NCBI RefSeq assembly: GCF_047718555.1
Contig: NZ_JBDNRK010000006.1
Span: 1 to 64,000, forward strand
DNA length: 64,000 nucleotides
Reading direction: 5' to 3'
From: Clostridium_I sp047718555
GTDB taxonomy: Bacteria; Bacillota; Clostridia; Clostridiales; Clostridiaceae
Numbering within the stretch: the first letter of the stretch is position 1; each line of letters opens with the position of its first letter. The translations under genes and the position numbers were made by a program. The notes beneath the pieces were generated by a model. The model ran no database searches, was not told the origin of the DNA, and saw only the letters and a program-made list of their open reading frames with translations. Positions 62,122 to 64,000 of this stretch are shown here, piece by piece.

Positions 62122-62790
62122 ATGAAAGAGTTAATACCTAAAGACCAATATGGCATTTTTGCCGACACAAAAGATACTGCAAGGGTTGATAGTTTGTTTG
62201 TAGCTGATTTTTTTGAAAAGGAACATAAAAATGTTCTACGTGACATTGCTAAAATCACTGACCCCAAATCTGGATTGAGTGAGGAATTTGCTCGGCTCAA
62301 TTTTGAGCCGACCTCATACACAGATGGCTGGAACAGAAAGCAAAAAGCTTATGCTATGACTAGAGATGGTTTTACTATGTTAGTTATGGGATACACAGGA
62401 CAAAAGGCAATGCGTTTTAAGGAACTATATATTAAACGCTTTAATGAAATGGAGCAATTTATAAAAACATTAGTTTCTGCTCGTAAGGAGTTCCCATTAT
62501 TAACGGAAAACATCAAGTTACTTCATGAAAATCCGAAGCCTTATCATTTCAGTAATGAATGCGATATGCTTAACCGCATTGTAATTGGGATGACAGCAAA
62601 GCAGTTTAGGTTGGCAAACAACATAGAAAAAGGAAAAAGCATTAGACCATATCTCATTGATGAGCAAATCAGTATGCTTGAAACCCTACAAAAAGTTGAT
62701 GTAGGTTTGCTTGTAGCAGTGCCAGACTATGAGCAGCGTAAGCGTCATCTTGAATGGTACATGACAAAATTAAATAATAAGGCAATATAA
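62122..62790 (+). CDS. Rha family phage regulatory protein
   Basis: A 222-residue protein with an N-terminal pRha-type domain: VADFFEKEHKNVLRDI (the Rha signature, usually V..F.K.H.NVL..I), then FEPTSYTDGWNRKQKAYAMT and RDGFTMLVMGYTGQKAM. Rha proteins are phage-encoded regulators or antirepressors. The C-terminal ~100 residues are not recognised. GGAGGGG precedes ATG 62122. First gene of the rightward arm. Confidence 0.9.
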   Translation: MKELIPKDQYGIFADTKDTARVDSLFVADFFEKEHKNVLRDIAKITDPKSGLSEEFARLNFEPTSYTDGWNRKQKAYAMTRDGFTMLVMGYTGQKAMRFKELYIKRFNEMEQFIKTLVSARKEFPLLTENIKLLHENPKPYHFSNECDMLNRIVIGMTAKQFRLANNIEKGKSIRPYLIDEQISMLETLQKVDVGLLVAVPDYEQRKRHLEWYMTKLNNKAI

Positions 62791-62805
62791 AAGGGGGAGA
62801 ATTTA

Positions 62806-63039
62806 ATGTTTTATGTTAAGGAAAAAATAAATGACGCTATGGAAGTGTCAGTAGAAATAAATGATGAAAATGTATTCTGTATCTGCCCTATTTGTGGATG
62901 TGAAGTTAATGTTGACTTTTCAGAAATATTTGCTGATGGGAATGGGGATTTATATGGCACATCTGTTTATTGCAATGAATGTAGTAAAAAAATCAGAGCG
63001 AATTATGGAGGAAAGGGTTATGTGCATAAGCAAATATAA
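62806..63039 (+). CDS. Small zinc-binding protein (77 aa)
   Basis: Two Cys pairs: CICPICGC near 29-36 and YCNECSKK near 60. This is likely a single zinc ribbon. The ends are charged with no other domain. AAGGGGGAG precedes ATG 62806, 15 bases after the Rha gene. It overlaps the next gene by 20 bases. Function unknown. Confidence 0.78.
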   Translation: MFYVKEKINDAMEVSVEINDENVFCICPICGCEVNVDFSEIFADGNGDLYGTSVYCNECSKKIRANYGGKGYVHKQI

Positions 63040-63451
63040 CTCAGAAGGTTACCAGGACCCTACTACTTATCAGGCTCTTACAAATATTATTAAAGGTGAG
63101 AGGGCAGAAAAAAATGCTGCCTTCAAACCTCTTGTATATATTTGTTCACCTTATTCAGGTGATATTGTTGGAAATGTAAAAAAGGCTCGTGACTTTTGTA
63201 GGTTTGCAGTAGATAAAAATACTATTCCAATTGCACCACATCTGTTGTTTCCACAGTTTATGAATGATGACATTCCACAGGAAAGGGAATTAGCAATGTT
63301 CATGAACATGGTACTGCTTGGAAGATGTTCAGAACTGTGGGTGTTTGGAGAAAAAGTATCAAAAGGGATGAGTGCAGAGATTCAAAGAGCCAAGCAAAAA
63401 CGTATGACAATCCGCTATTTTACGGAGGACTTAAAGGAGGAGAGCAGATGA
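63020..63451 (+). CDS. DUF4406-like (deoxyribosyltransferase-fold) protein
   Basis: A 143-residue protein. KPLVYICSPYSGDIVGNVKK, then PIAPHLLFPQFMNDDIPQER and LGRCSELWVFGEKVSKGMSAE match the pattern of small phage proteins related to nucleoside 2-deoxyribosyltransferases, with Glu in the SAEIQRA helix as the likely active-site residue. The substrate is unknown. The open frame starts far upstream, but ATG 63020 behind GGAGGAAAGGG is the real start. Confidence 0.8.
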   Translation: MCISKYNSEGYQDPTTYQALTNIIKGERAEKNAAFKPLVYICSPYSGDIVGNVKKARDFCRFAVDKNTIPIAPHLLFPQFMNDDIPQERELAMFMNMVLLGRCSELWVFGEKVSKGMSAEIQRAKQKRMTIRYFTEDLKEESR

Positions 63452-64000
63452 AGTTAGTATTTTATACAGCAAACTGCACAGGTAATGCCAAGAACTGCAG
63501 CTACCCTAACCGCGTGGAGGCAACGAATGCAGAAGAATTAAAGGCAGTAGTTAAAATTGATCATGTTTGCGGTGAATACAAGAACAACTACCGTAGTGCA
63601 GATAATTTTGTGGAGTCTGTGGTAGCTGTTATGGATTGCGATAATGACCACTCAGAAAAAGCAAGTGATTGGATTACCCCAGAAAAGATAGATGAACTTT
63701 TACCAGATGTTTCTTATGCCATTGCACCAAGCCGTAATCATATGAAACAAAAGGATGACCAATCAGCAAGACCAAGGTTTCATGTGTATTTCCTTATTAA
63801 TCCATGCAAAGATGCCATGGATTATGTGAAGCTAAAAAGAAGGATACAAAATGCTTTTCCATTCTTTGATGATAATGCCTTAGATGCAGCACGTTTTATT
63901 TTTGGTGCTGATTGCAATGAAGTAATATGGCATGACGGATGGGAGACTATTGATGAAGAATTACCTGTATTTCAAGATGAAGAGGATACTGAAACAACAG
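63448..64000 (+). CDS. VapE/primase-like phage protein, partial (runs off window)
   Basis: ATG 63448 behind AAAGGAGGAG; 184 codons are visible and the frame is still open at the window edge. VVAVMDCDND carries the paired acidic residues of an archaeo-eukaryotic-type primase, and SRNHMKQK followed by RPRFHVYF gives the conserved basic/His motif. This is the N-terminus of the virulence-associated-E-like primase-helicases of Firmicute phages. The helicase part must lie beyond 64000. Confidence 0.8.
   Translation, partial: MKLVFYTANCTGNAKNCSYPNRVEATNAEELKAVVKIDHVCGEYKNNYRSADNFVESVVAVMDCDNDHSEKASDWITPEKIDELLPDVSYAIAPSRNHMKQKDDQSARPRFHVYFLINPCKDAMDYVKLKRRIQNAFPFFDDNALDAARFIFGADCNEVIWHDGWETIDEELPVFQDEEDTETT

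Noticed and set aside
62861..63019. Long upstream start for the DUF4406-like gene
   Set aside because: It would overlap the zinc protein almost entirely in another frame and has no RBS; ATG 63020 has a strong one.

Overview
The window reads as chromosomal DNA of a low-G+C, spore-forming Clostridium (sensu stricto). Supporting signs are strong A/T bias, AGGAGG-type ribosome binding sites, sporulation genes (yqfC, yqfD, a CotS-like protein), T-box and purine-riboswitch regulation, and the classic Firmicute order around rpsU-yqeY-yqfC-yqfD-pgpH-ybeY-dgkA-cdd-era-recO and dnaG-rpoD-trmK-nif3. The species cannot be fixed from the sequence alone.

Region 1 (1 to about 27,700) is housekeeping core, nearly all on the + strand: dnaJ, the translation-modification genes prmA-rsmE-mtaB, a HIT hydrolase, rpsU-yqeY, the yqf sporulation and envelope cluster through era and recO, a DUF4342 protein, ccpN-ppdK (a carbon-flow regulator next to pyruvate phosphate dikinase), a spore-coat kinase-like gene, a dGTPase-like gene, dnaG-rpoD, trmK-nif3-zinc ribbon protein, and the RNase P RNA. 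Several intergenic gaps hold members of two dispersed, highly structured repeat families.

Region 2 (about 28,000 to 46,700) is metabolism and envelope. It holds a Cys/Met-type PLP enzyme, an EamA exporter, a guanine-riboswitch-controlled purine permease, and a branched-chain amino acid cluster. In that cluster ilvB is on the - strand behind two tandem T-boxes that read as Leu (CUC) and Ile (AUC), and ilvC, leuC, leuD, leuB and ilvD are on the + strand. It also holds a TSUP transporter, an LTA-synthase-like enzyme, an RDD-like membrane protein and rlmD.

Region 3 (about 46,700 to 64,000) looks foreign: codon use and base composition shift just after the 3' end of rlmD. First comes a leftward defence operon: Phd-type antitoxin, hsdM, hsdS, hsdR, an ImmA/IrrE-type metalloprotease with a C-terminal extension, and a GIY-YIG/DUF4357 nuclease. 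Then comes a phage-type replication module: a sigma-like HTH regulator behind a strongly folded leader, a phage family-A DNA polymerase, DUF2815, a DUF2800 (Cas4-like) protein and small proteins reading left, and a Rha-type protein, a zinc protein, a DUF4406-like protein and the start of a VapE/primase-like protein reading right. The two divergent arms meet at an iteron-like array with an 80-81 bp period. No integrase is in the window, so the element continues to the right.

The most interesting signals are the tandem Leu+Ile T-boxes, the dispersed repeat family, duplicated candidate CcpN operators before ccpN-ppdK, the type I RM operon with added protease and nuclease, and the phage iteron array.
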